Positions 5,592 through 12,504 of a DNA stretch of 12,880 nucleotides are shown piece after piece. The notes under the pieces were generated by a model. That model had not been told where the DNA came from, searched no databases, and saw only the letters and a list, made by a program, of their open reading frames with translations. Positions within the stretch are counted from its first letter, which is position 1; every line of letters begins with the position of its first letter. This DNA comes from JAGTVB01 sp964624765 (GTDB lineage Bacteria; Pseudomonadota; Gammaproteobacteria; HK1), in NCBI GenBank assembly GCA_964624765.1, contig CAZUZO010000102.1, forward strand, positions 1 to 12,880. The letters run 5' to 3'. A program made the position numbers and the translations under genes.

Positions 5592-7361
5592 GTGAGCCGA
5601 ATACCTCAGGACTTCATCGAGGAGTTGCTATCTCGGATCGACATCGTTGAAGTCATCGAGGAGCGGTGGCCTCTGAAGAAGGCCGGTAGGGAATTCACCG
5701 CTTGTTGCCCTTTCCATTCTGAGAAGACTCCCTCCTTTACCGTCAGCAAGACCAAGCAGTTTTACCACTGCTTCGGGTGTGGAGCCCATGGCACGGCCAT
5801 CGGTTTTCTGATGGCGTTTGCTCGTTTAGATTTTGGGGAAGCGGTAGCGGAACTGGCCCACCAGGTTGGGATGCCGTTGCCTAGCACACCGGAGAAGGGC
5901 GGGCAAGAAGCGGGGGTTGCCGAGCTCTACGGTGTGTTGCAGCAAGCCAAGGATTTCTATTGCCAACAGCTCGAGCGATCTCACGCGGCGGTTCGAGCAA
6001 GGCATTATATTGCCCAACGAGGACTGTCCAAGGAGGTCATCCAAGCCTTCGAGGTCGGTTTTGCGCCGCCGGGCTGGCGCAATTTGGCCGCTGCCATGGG
6101 CGGCGGCGAAGTCCTCCAAGATCGACTGTTGCGCTCGGGGCTGACCGTTTCCAGGCCCGGCGCCGGACCCTATGACCGATTTCGCGATCGGATCACGTTC
6201 CCCATCCATGACCGGCGTGGGCGGATCGTCGGTTTTGGGGGGCGCGTCCTGGATCAATCCACACCGAAATACCTGAACTCTCCGGAGACGGTGCTGTTTC
6301 GAAAGCGTCGGGAGCTCTATGGCCTATTTCAGGCGCTGCAGCACCGCAATGGGATCGAGCGGGTGATCGTGGTCGAAGGTTATCTGGATGTCTTGACCCT
6401 GAGGCAATTTGGGATGGCCAACGTGGTCGCTACTCTGGGCACGGCCATCGGGTTGGAGCAGCTTGAGCGACTCTTTGGGACCGTGCCAGAGGTGATCATG
6501 TGCTTGGATGGGGATCAGGCAGGTCGTACTGCGGCCTGGCGAGCTCTCGAGATAGCCCTGCCGGCGATGCGCGATGGCCGCCGGATGAGCTTCATGTTCT
6601 TGCCGGAAGGTGAGGACCCGGATTCGCTGGTACGGCGCGAGGGGCGTGCAGCGTTTGAGGCTCGAGTGGCGCGGGCCAAGGGGCTGACGACTTATCTCTT
6701 CGAGCACCTCCTACAGCAAGCGGGCAATGGGACGTTGGAAGCACGTGCCCGTCTGGTGGCGCTGGCCAAACCGTTATTGCGTAAGTTACCGGTTGGAGCG
6801 TTGCAGCGGCTGGCGCTTCAGCATCTTGCGGAACTATCGGGAGTGGCGGCGTCAGAGCTTAGCCGGCGCCCGGCACGTCCGAAGCCGCTTGGCCGGCCCG
6901 GAAATCCATGGCCAGGTGATCCGCACCGTGCGTCACCCTCACTGGTGCACAAGACCGTCTTGCTGTTACTGCAGCGCCCGGCGCTTGCGGGACAGGCCGC
7001 CCAGGCAGGCTTCCTAGACAAGATTGAACTTCCCGGTATCGCGCTCCTTAAGGATGTCGTCGAGTTTCTGACGGATCGACCCAAGATCAGTATGGGTGCT
7101 ATTGTGGAGCGCTTCCGAGAGCATCCGGCAGGCGCCGAGTTGGCAACCCTAGCGACTCAAGAATGTCACCTGTTGGACGACGGGATTGAACGGGAATTTA
7201 CCGATGCCTTGCACCGGCTGTGGGAGAAGCACTTGGAACAACGCTACGAATCCCTGACGGTCAAGTGCCGCACGAGCGCTTTAGATGAGACCGAGAAGTG
7301 TGAATATCGCTCTCTCCTGCAGCGTCGAGGCGGCGCAAAAACCCAGGATCGAGCGCTGTAA
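5592..7361 (+). CDS. dnaG: DNA primase
   Basis: Synthesises RNA primers at the replication fork with DnaB helicase. The 589 residues are close to E. coli's 581. In order: CHC2 zinc domain with C39, H42, C60 and C63; the RNA-polymerase-like core with RDRITFPIHD (198-207), YLNSPET (227-233) and LFRKRR; the Toprim domain with VEGYLDV (261-267, catalytic E262) and CLDGDQAG (304-311, D306 and D308); a Pro/Arg-rich linker near 425-450; and a C-terminal helicase-interaction region ending near residue 589. The GTG at 5592 was chosen because SRIPQDFI aligns with the E. coli N-terminus (GRIPRVFI) and GAGGT lies 4 bases upstream. Longer in-frame starts read through repeat B. A GTG at 5586 is also possible. 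Confidence 0.96.
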   Translation: MSRIPQDFIEELLSRIDIVEVIEERWPLKKAGREFTACCPFHSEKTPSFTVSKTKQFYHCFGCGAHGTAIGFLMAFARLDFGEAVAELAHQVGMPLPSTPEKGGQEAGVAELYGVLQQAKDFYCQQLERSHAAVRARHYIAQRGLSKEVIQAFEVGFAPPGWRNLAAAMGGGEVLQDRLLRSGLTVSRPGAGPYDRFRDRITFPIHDRRGRIVGFGGRVLDQSTPKYLNSPETVLFRKRRELYGLFQALQHRNGIERVIVVEGYLDVLTLRQFGMANVVATLGTAIGLEQLERLFGTVPEVIMCLDGDQAGRTAAWRALEIALPAMRDGRRMSFMFLPEGEDPDSLVRREGRAAFEARVARAKGLTTYLFEHLLQQAGNGTLEARARLVALAKPLLRKLPVGALQRLALQHLAELSGVAASELSRRPARPKPLGRPGNPWPGDPHRASPSLVHKTVLLLLQRPALAGQAAQAGFLDKIELPGIALLKDVVEFLTDRPKISMGAIVERFREHPAGAELATLATQECHLLDDGIEREFTDALHRLWEKHLEQRYESLTVKCRTSALDETEKCEYRSLLQRRGGAKTQDRAL

Positions 7362-7383
7362 TAACGCTAGCATATAGTATATT
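7356..7383 (+). promoter_or_regulatory. Candidate rpoD-proximal promoter in the dnaG-rpoD gap
   Basis: The 70-bp gap contains an AT-rich patch with two overlapping -10-like hexamers, TATAGT (7373-7378) and TATATT (7378-7383). The best partner for the second is CTGTAA (7356-7361), only 3 of 6 at 16 bases, partly inside the dnaG stop region. If it is real, it could be an alternative-sigma or activated promoter like those known to boost rpoD separately. Confidence 0.3.
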
Positions 7384-7431
7384 TACAAGATCACCGTTAC
7401 CCATTCCAGTGTAAGGCGTCGAAGGTAAACT

Positions 7432-9255
7432 ATGGACCTTGACCAGCAGCAATCACAACTGAAGCTACTCATCGCAAAGGGGAAGGAACAAGGTTATCTG
7501 ACTTATCATGAGGTGAATGATCACCTTCCCGACGGCATCGTTGATCCCGAGCAGATCGAAGACATTATCAACATGATCAACGACATGGGTATTGCCGTCC
7601 ATGAGGTGGCTCCGGACGCCGATTCCCTGATGTTGCTGGAAACGGCAGTGCCTTCAGATGAGGATGATGCCGAGGAGGCGGCGGCTGCGCTGGCTAATCT
7701 CGATAGCGAGTTCGGTCGCACCACGGATCCCGTGCGCATGTATATGCGTGAGATGGGAACGGTGGATCTGTTGACCCGTCAGGGCGAGATCCAGATCGCA
7801 AAGCGCATAGAGGAAGGACTGAATGAGTCGTTGGCGGCGCTGGCGAGCTATCCTCTCACCATCGAATCGGTTTTGCGGGAATACGAAAAAGTGGGCTCGG
7901 GAGAGACTCGGCTCGCCGAGGTCATGTCAAGCTTCGTCGAGACCCCTGCTTCAGGGGGGGAGGTCGCCGACGCCGACCCAGTGTTGCTAGAGGATCCCCT
8001 GGCTGAAGACGATGATGACGATGAATCCGAGCGCATTCTGGATACGGGGCCGGATCCGGCAGAAGCGCGATGCTTCTTTGAGCGACTCAGTGGGCAATAC
8101 GAGAAACTGCATCAATCAACGTCACATTACGGTTCGGTTCACCCGTGCTGTCAGGAGTATCGGGCCGCGTTGGCGGCACAATTTCTCGAGATAAAGCTTG
8201 CTCCGAAACTCATTGAGAGGCTCACGGGCAATCTGCGCAAGGTAGTGGAACGAATTCGCAGCCACGAAAGGGCGATCATGGACCTCTGTGTACGCCAGGG
8301 AAGAATGCTGCGCAAGGAGTTCATCGCGGCTTTTCCGAACAACGAGACCAATCTGAATTGGCTGGAGGAGTATTGTAACACTCATCGATCCTGCAATCGG
8401 TTGTTGCTTAACCATGTGCAGGAGGTGCGTCGCCTGCAGCATAAGTTGGCGGTGATGGAACGAGAATGCCTGTTGAGCATCAGCGATATTAAGGAAATCA
8501 ATCGGCGGGTTTCGATCGGTGAGGCCAAGGCACGGCGTGCCAAGAAGGAAATGGTTGAAGCCAATCTGCGGCTTGTGATCTCGATTGCGAAGAAATATAC
8601 CAATCGTGGGTTGCAGTTTCTCGATCTAATTCAAGAGGGTAATATCGGCCTTATGAAGGCGGTCGATAAATTCGAATATCGGCGCGGCTATAAATTCTCG
8701 ACCTATGCTACCTGGTGGATCCGGCAAGCGATCACTCGTTCCATCGCAGACCAGGCGCGAACCATCCGCATTCCGGTGCATATGATCGAAACCATCAACA
8801 AATTGAACCGTATCTCTCGTCAGATACTCCAGGAAAAGGGAAGAGAACCCACTCCGGAGGAGCTGGCCGAACGCATGGAGATGCCCGAGGATAAGGTGCG
8901 CAAGGTCTTGAAGATCGCTAAAGAGCCTATTTCTATGGAGACGCCCATCGGCGATGATGAGGATTCACATTTGGGCGACTTCATCGAGGATCAGAATATC
9001 GCGTCGCCTGGAGAATCAGCAACCTTCGAGGGATTGCGGGAAGCTACGCAAGATGTTTTGGCTGGGCTGACGCCCCGGGAAGCCAAGGTGCTGCGGATGC
9101 GTTTCGGTATCGAGATGAATACCGATCACACTTTGGAAGAGGTCGGCAAGCAGTTCGATGTGACGCGCGAGCGCATCCGCCAGATTGAAGCCAAGGCGCT
9201 TCGCAAGCTTCGCCATCCGAGTCGCTCGGAGCAGCTTCGAAGCTTCTTGGATTGA
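7432..9255 (+). CDS. rpoD: RNA polymerase primary sigma factor RpoD (sigma-70)
   Basis: Housekeeping sigma factor that directs RNA polymerase to -35/-10 promoters. The 607 residues compare with E. coli's 613. Region 1.1 is at the N-terminus and region 1.2 begins near DPVRMYMREMG (about 98-108). The non-conserved region includes an acidic patch (LAEDDDDDESE). Regions 2.1-2.4 include RLVISIAKKYTNRGLQF, DLIQEGNIGLMKAVDKFEYR and the -10-reading WWIRQAITRSIADQ. Region 3 contains RTIRIPVHMIETINK. Region 4.2 has the helix-turn-helix TLEEVGKQFDVTRERIRQIE, and the protein ends in RSFLD. The ribosome site AAGGT (7422-7426) precedes the ATG. It is the last protein gene of the operon, with a tRNA 12 bases downstream. 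Confidence 0.98.
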   Translation: MDLDQQQSQLKLLIAKGKEQGYLTYHEVNDHLPDGIVDPEQIEDIINMINDMGIAVHEVAPDADSLMLLETAVPSDEDDAEEAAAALANLDSEFGRTTDPVRMYMREMGTVDLLTRQGEIQIAKRIEEGLNESLAALASYPLTIESVLREYEKVGSGETRLAEVMSSFVETPASGGEVADADPVLLEDPLAEDDDDDESERILDTGPDPAEARCFFERLSGQYEKLHQSTSHYGSVHPCCQEYRAALAAQFLEIKLAPKLIERLTGNLRKVVERIRSHERAIMDLCVRQGRMLRKEFIAAFPNNETNLNWLEEYCNTHRSCNRLLLNHVQEVRRLQHKLAVMERECLLSISDIKEINRRVSIGEAKARRAKKEMVEANLRLVISIAKKYTNRGLQFLDLIQEGNIGLMKAVDKFEYRRGYKFSTYATWWIRQAITRSIADQARTIRIPVHMIETINKLNRISRQILQEKGREPTPEELAERMEMPEDKVRKVLKIAKEPISMETPIGDDEDSHLGDFIEDQNIASPGESATFEGLREATQDVLAGLTPREAKVLRMRFGIEMNTDHTLEEVGKQFDVTRERIRQIEAKALRKLRHPSRSEQLRSFLD

Positions 9256-9267
9256 TGGATCTCGTTT

Positions 9268-9344
9268 GGGCCTGTAGCTCAGCTGGTTAGAGCGGCGGAC
9301 TCATAATCCGTTGGTCGTAGGTTCGAGTCCTACCGGGCCCACCA
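9268..9344 (+). tRNA. ileX: tRNA with anticodon CAT, most likely tRNA-Ile2 (lysidine-modified)
   Basis: This is a 77-base cloverleaf with encoded CCA. The acceptor stem GGGCCTG (9268-9274) pairs with CGGGCCC; the D arm is GCTC/GAGC, the T arm GTAGG/CCTAC with loop TTCGAGT. The anticodon stem GCGGA/TCCGT closes the loop CTCATAA, giving anticodon CAT (9302-9304). Three readings are possible: initiator Met, elongator Met, or Ile2 whose C34 is changed to lysidine by TilS. The A-U closed anticodon stem and the C4-G69 and C5-G68 pairs, TilS recognition elements in E. coli, favour Ile2. The stem lacks the three G-C pairs of an initiator. Confidence 0.9.
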
Positions 9345-9427
9345 AATCAATCAAGCACCTGCCTCGATTCCGGATCATCATTGTCAACTCCACAAGCAGG
9401 CGCTGGCACGGTCAATTGGTTTTCACC

Positions 9428-9540
9428 GTCATGCCGGGCGTTCTGCCCGCGATAGAGAGTCGTCGAGATCTGTCATCGCCTTGATCTCTCGACCATAGCC
9501 ATCCTTGGCGACTGGATTCCGGCTTCCAAGCCGGAATGAC
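9428..9540. repeat. REP/BIME-like composite bounded by inverted GTCATnCCGG
   Basis: The block begins with GTCATGCCGGG (9428-9438) and ends with the inverted form CCGGAATGAC (9531-9540). Each end contains a hairpin. The left one is CGGGC/GCCCG (9435-9449) with loop GTTCT. The right one is a 10-bp perfect stem ATTCCGGCTT/AAGCCGGAAT (9516-9537) with a two-base loop. The sequence resembles the short palindromic repeats common between genes in proteobacteria. It lies downstream of the tRNA and may stabilise or end the rpoD-tRNA transcript. Confidence 0.6.
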
Positions 9541-9557
9541 AGGTGTATTGATCTGGG

Positions 9558-9637
9558 CTCGCCTATCTACCCGACAGGCCTCGTCGCTGCGCCCCGTCCG
9601 CCTAGCTCTTCGGCGGCTCTCGACGGATTTTTCACAA
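9558..9637 (+). repeat. Dispersed repeat, copy C (right half)
   Basis: Right half of the same family as copies A, B and D. It shares with D the blocks CTCGCCTATC, CTCGTCGCTGCGC, CCGTCCGCCT and GCTCT, then CGACGG. Unlike D, which is cut by the window edge, it shows the true right end GGATTTTTCACAA (9625-9637), the inverse of the left end TTGTGAAAAAACC. The left half is missing, with the REP-like block beside it. Confidence 0.7.
9594..9632 (+). terminator. Intrinsic terminator downstream of rpoD-tRNA, supplied by repeat copy C
   Basis: On the plus strand, CCGTC-CGCC (9594-9602) pairs with GGCG (9612-9615) and GACGG (9622-9626), with a six-base bulge on the 3' side. The stem is followed at once by ATTTTT (9627-9632). 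It is about 250 bases beyond the tRNA and is the first plausible plus-strand terminator after the operon. Confidence 0.5.
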
Positions 9638-9676
9638 CCGCTCAGTTTGGGCCGCGCCGCACGCACGGTATAGTTG

Positions 9677-10075
9677 TTAGATAACTTCATGCTGCACGGC
9701 TACGTAATGCGTGACAGAGCCGCTTGGGTCGCGCACGGGATACACCGACCACTCGATCACGAATTCAGATCCGTCCTTGCGATAGTTTATCGCTCGGCCG
9801 TGGAAGTCGGACTCGCTTGCCAGCTTCTCTCTCAGCTCACCGAGGACTTGTTGTTCGGTTCTCGCACCCTGCAGGATGCGTGGGGTTTTGCCGATCACCT
9901 CGTCCGCCGGATAGCCGGTCATGTCGGTGAATGCCTGATTGACGAACACAATCCTCTGATTCTCTGCGCCTGTCCCGGCCTGTGTGATCATGATCGAGTG
10001 GAAGGCGTGTTTGACTGCGATCTCAAATGCGCGGGCTGCGGCGTCGCTATCAGTAGCGGAGAGAAGGTTGGGCAT
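9677..10075 (-). CDS. Single-domain PAS protein, LOV-like but lacking the photoactive cysteine
   Basis: A stand-alone sensor-type domain of 132 residues with no output domain, transmembrane segment or signal peptide. The chain follows the LOV pattern: IVFVNQAFTDMTGY (42-55), GKTPRILQG (62-70), NYRKDG (97-102), SVYPVRDPSG (110-119) and VAVQ (125-128) with the conserved Gln. In photoactive LOV domains the third motif reads G-x-N-C-R-F-L-Q-G; here the Cys is Pro65 and the Asn is Thr64, so the flavin-cysteinyl adduct cannot form. It may still bind another cofactor or act through protein contacts. The ATG at 10075 was chosen for AAAGGAG (10082-10088) six bases upstream. An upstream ATG 24 codons earlier lacks such a site. 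Confidence 0.85.
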   Translation of the reverse strand: MPNLLSATDSDAAARAFEIAVKHAFHSIMITQAGTGAENQRIVFVNQAFTDMTGYPADEVIGKTPRILQGARTEQQVLGELREKLASESDFHGRAINYRKDGSEFVIEWSVYPVRDPSGSVTHYVAVQHEVI

Positions 10076-10289
10076 GTTGCGCTCCTTTCGAGGTCGGCTT
10101 ATACACTGTCTGATTGGCTGCGCTGGTTCGTCGACTAGGCTATTCAAGTTTCCACGCTTAGGTCTGGCAGCGCTCTATTGCTCGCTCGCTCGTTATTCGA
10201 GCAAGAATTTTCTTTTCCCCATGCGTTGCATGCCGGCCTGGCTGCCTATGCTTGTGTTCGAATGTCACCTCGACCCTGTTGCCATGACT

Positions 10290-10318
10290 ACGATATCTGA
10301 ACAATACTGAGGTGTCAA
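10290..10318 (-). promoter_or_regulatory. Sigma-70 promoter of the PAS gene
   Basis: On the minus strand a perfect TTGACA (10318-10313) is followed after 17 bases by TATCGT (10295-10290), 4 of 6. Initiation near 10283 would give a leader of about 208 bases before the PAS start codon. Confidence 0.6.
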
Positions 10319-10329
10319 CAAATTGTTCA
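10298..10329. promoter_or_regulatory. Inverted-repeat operator candidate over the PAS promoter
   Basis: Perfect 8-base arms TGAACAAT (10298-10305) and ATTGTTCA (10322-10329) are separated by 16 bases and flank the -35 box. One arm falls in the promoter spacer, the other just upstream of -35. A third half-like ATTGTTT is at 10331-10337. The placement suits a dimeric repressor; no regulator gene lies next to it in the window. Confidence 0.45.
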
Positions 10330-10349
10330 TATTGTTTCCAAGACCACAC

Positions 10350-10970
10350 TGCTCGGCTGCCTACCGCTACGCTCAGCCGGTGAGGGAAACGGACGGTAGG
10401 CGGCGGCGATACTGAGAAGCTGCTTTAGGCACCGCTGCGCTTCCCTGACCTGCGTGGCGCGGTGGCGACATACGGAAGAAACAAAAGCAGGAAGCAACGC
10501 CAGGTTACCCTACGGAGGTGTGGTTGCCAGCGGCGCAAGCGCTGACGGGTGATGGGTACTGACGGGAATAAACCGGGTTGTTATCAAACAAAAAATTGAC
10601 AACGTATAGACAAAGTGATTAACCTCTTACGCTATTGATGCGAGCCGCGGTCGACAGCATTCTTGGTCGATCGCCGCGCTTGGCATTCTCAGGCGTTCAT
10701 TCTGCTGGTATAGGCCGGCCAATCGAACTGGGGTGATCGCTTGGCTTTGCGAGCCGGGGTTCAGAGTGGCCTGCCGACCTGGGGTACGATACTGTAAAGC
10801 GAGGGCTCGGGCTTCGCGTGGTGCTGCTGGCGGTCAGTCCGCTGCTCGACCGGGGAACAGCCATACTCAGCAGCGTAACTGGCAGGCGTTCAACCGTGTT
10901 GGTGGGCGCGGGTGCGAAGGCCAACGCGCCGCGCGAGCGTCAAGGTAACGCGGATCCAAAGCGGCTTTGC
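10350..10970. other. Region without a recognisable gene
   Basis: About 620 bases with no convincing coding sequence on either strand; open frames are short, low-complexity and without recognisable family motifs. A local AT-rich patch near 10590-10630 carries TTGACA but no good -10 partner at 16-18 bases. A run of related CATTCT words occurs between about 10660 and 10705. It may hold the aldo/keto reductase promoter, an unannotated RNA, or decayed sequence. Confidence 0.4.
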
Positions 10971-10971
10971 A

Positions 10972-11004
10972 CGCCAGGCGTTGCGCCTGGTGGCAGCACC
11001 AGGC
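10972..11004 (+). promoter_or_regulatory. Two mutually exclusive hairpins upstream of the aldo/keto reductase
   Basis: Hairpin 1 pairs CCAGGCG (10974-10980) with CGCCTGG (10984-10990) around a three-base loop, and extends by a G-T and a C-G pair to 10972/10992. Hairpin 2 pairs GCCTGGTG (10985-10992) perfectly with CACCAGGC (10997-11004) around GCAG. Both need 10985-10992, so only one can form. The ribosome site AGGAAGG begins 8 bases after hairpin 2. The layout fits a leader switch but has no known ligand class that I recognise. Confidence 0.4.
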
Positions 11005-11026
11005 TCGGCGCAGGAAGGATATGATC

Positions 11027-12016
11027 ATGCAAACACGGCGTCTTGGAAACACCGATCTTGACATCACGCCCATCGGTTTGGGCGCCTGGGCTATCGGTGG
11101 CGATCGATGGGCATACGGTTGGGGACCTCAAGATGACCGCGATTCCATCGCGGCCATTCGACGCGCGCTGGACTTAGGCATCAACTGGATCGATACCGCC
11201 GCGGTCTATGGCTTTGGCCACTCGGAAGCGGTTATCGCCGAGGCTCTGGCTGAGGTGCCGCTGAGTTCACGCCCGTATATCTTCACCAAATGTAGCCTGC
11301 TGGCCGGTGATCGAGGGCGACCGGTGCATTCTCTTGACCCGGTCTCCATCCGTCAAGAGGTGGAAGGGAGTCTTCGTCGGCTCCGGGTCGATACCATCGA
11401 TCTCTACCAGATCCACTGGCCAGCATTCCCTCCGGAGCAGGCCGATCGGGAACAGATTGCATCGGGCTGGCGGTGCCTCGTGGACCTGAAGCAAAGTGGT
11501 AAAGTCCGCCACATCGGCGTGTCGAACTTCGATCTTGCCCAGTTGCAGCTGATCCGTGCCATCGCGCCGGTTAGCAGTTTGCAACCGCCTTACTCGATGT
11601 TGATGCGCGGCGTCGAGCAGGACGTTTTGCCTTACTGCGAGCAGCACGGTATCGGCGTCATCGTGTACTCGCCGATGCAGTCGGGGCTGCTGACCGGAGC
11701 CATGAGCCGGGAGCGAATCGTGGCGCTTCCGGACACCGATTGGCGCAAGGCCAGTGCACATTTTCAGGAGCCCAACCTGGCAGCCAATCTGGCCTTAGTC
11801 GAGGTGCTCAGAGGCGTCGGTCAACGCCACGGCCGTTCGCCGGGCGAAGTGGCCATCGCATGGACGTTGCGCCACCCGGCGGTCACCGGAGCCATCGTGG
11901 GTGCACGGCGTCCAGCCCAGGTCGACGGCGTAGTGGGAGCGGCAGAGCTACTTCTAACGACGACCGATATCGAGGAGATCGCCAAGGCCTTGCCACCCTC
12001 GGTCGGACTGTTCTAG
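11027..12016 (+). CDS. Aldo/keto reductase
   Basis: NADP(H)-dependent TIM-barrel oxidoreductase of 329 residues, presumably cytosolic, substrate unknown. The catalytic tetrad is complete: D56 (WIDTA), Y61 (VYGFGHSE), K88 (FTKCS) and H130 (YQIHWP). GKVRHIGVSNF (158-168) and the C-terminal cofactor segment GAIVGARRPAQVD (288-300) are also typical. The sequence resembles the group of sugar- or stress-related aldo/keto reductases used by many soil bacteria. The ATG at 11027 is preferred: AGGAAGG (11012-11018) lies 8 bases upstream, whereas another ATG at 11021 is only 2 bases from it. It is a single gene with no co-directional neighbour. The frame after its TAG stays open for 24 codons, but the protein already has the normal family end. 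Confidence 0.92.
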   Translation: MQTRRLGNTDLDITPIGLGAWAIGGDRWAYGWGPQDDRDSIAAIRRALDLGINWIDTAAVYGFGHSEAVIAEALAEVPLSSRPYIFTKCSLLAGDRGRPVHSLDPVSIRQEVEGSLRRLRVDTIDLYQIHWPAFPPEQADREQIASGWRCLVDLKQSGKVRHIGVSNFDLAQLQLIRAIAPVSSLQPPYSMLMRGVEQDVLPYCEQHGIGVIVYSPMQSGLLTGAMSRERIVALPDTDWRKASAHFQEPNLAANLALVEVLRGVGQRHGRSPGEVAIAWTLRHPAVTGAIVGARRPAQVDGVVGAAELLLTTTDIEEIAKALPPSVGLF

Positions 12017-12283
12017 TCACGGTTGGCTAAGCTGAAGGACGAGCTCGGCGCCTGCCGGGGGCACCCGGAGCTGTCGAGACAAATGCGGGTGTGGTGACCG
12101 GTCAAACCAGCTGCTGGGCCAGTGCGTCGGGTTTTCGCGCCGCCTGGTCAAGCATTCGACCCCCCGGCTGATCATGATCGAGGTCGATCTGGGCGACCTC
12201 GGCCGCTCGTTACTGTGTGATGAGCACAGGCACGCAGCGCCGTAGCGTCTTCTTTCTCGAGGAAGGGGTTATGGCTCTGTTTG
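12017..12283. other. Intergenic stretch after the aldo/keto reductase, no gene called
   Basis: No assigned gene is recognised on either strand. Plus-strand frames near 12017-12088 and 12060-12245 have fairly coding-like composition but no start signals or family motifs; a 52-codon minus-strand frame also runs through. Together they could be a decayed gene. Confidence 0.3.
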
Positions 12284-12314
12284 GGACGGCCCCGCCAGGA
12301 GAGTGGGGCCGTCC
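12284..12314. terminator. Strong hairpin downstream of the small membrane gene
   Basis: A perfect 10-bp GC-rich stem, GGACGGCCCC (12284-12293) with GGGGCCGTCC (12305-12314), encloses an 11-base loop. It lies 24 bases beyond the stop of the 37-residue gene on the minus strand. Neither side has a T tract, so it is a transcript-end or stability structure rather than a classical intrinsic terminator. Confidence 0.45.
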
Positions 12315-12337
12315 GCTCTATCGGCACATCGTCAGGC

Positions 12338-12451
12338 TTACACGGCAGACCCGACGACGGTGAACAGCGTTAACACAAGCATCAAGGCAATAGGCGTGTA
12401 AATAAAGGCTGGGACGATGACGAGCAGCTTGTCTTGTTGTTTGGTCTTCAT
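12338..12451 (-). CDS. Small single-pass membrane protein of unknown function (37 residues)
   Basis: I do not recognise this protein. It reads MKTKQQDKLL, then a hydrophobic segment from about residue 9 to 35 (VIVPAFIYTPIALMLVLTLF at 11-30), ending GSAV. The charged N-terminus suggests a cytoplasmic N-end with one membrane helix containing two prolines (P14, P20). A strong ribosome site, GGAGG (12464-12460), lies 8 bases before the ATG, good evidence that it is translated. It follows the 70-residue gene by 53 bases on the same strand, and a strong hairpin lies beyond the stop. Size and topology recall small accessory subunits of membrane complexes (CydX-, KdpF-like), but there is no sequence basis for naming one. 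Confidence 0.6.
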   Translation of the reverse strand: MKTKQQDKLLVIVPAFIYTPIALMLVLTLFTVVGSAV

Positions 12452-12504
12452 GTTTTGTTCCTCCATCCAAAATTGAGCTACTGGTTTCGAGAAGGTCGTT
12501 GCCC

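Noticed and set aside
9268..9344. tRNA gene as an integration site for a mobile island to its right
   Set aside because: No repeat of the tRNA 3' end, integrase or phage-like gene was found in the window.
10178..10216. Hairpin TTGCTCG/CGAGCAA followed by a T-rich stretch, as a plus-strand terminator
   Set aside because: No plus-strand gene ends here, the loop is long (13 bases) and the T tract is interrupted; it lies antisense in the PAS leader.
10158..10349. Minus-strand 63-codon open frame in the PAS leader
   Set aside because: It begins upstream of the PAS promoter, so its start would not be on that transcript; no ribosome site or family match seen.
10697..10924. Minus-strand 75-codon open frame
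   Set aside because: Low-complexity Pro/Ser/Arg/Thr composition, no ribosome site and no recognisable domain; typical of a GC-rich shadow frame.
12014..12088. In-frame continuation of the aldo/keto reductase after its TAG (24 codons)
   Set aside because: The reductase already has the normal family length and C-terminus; no evidence of readthrough or of a premature stop.
12271..12363. Plus-strand 30-codon frame starting MALFGTAPPG with an AGGAAG upstream
   Set aside because: It runs through the GC-rich hairpin and antisense to the small membrane gene; composition is Arg-rich and shadow-like. A ribosome site alone is not enough.
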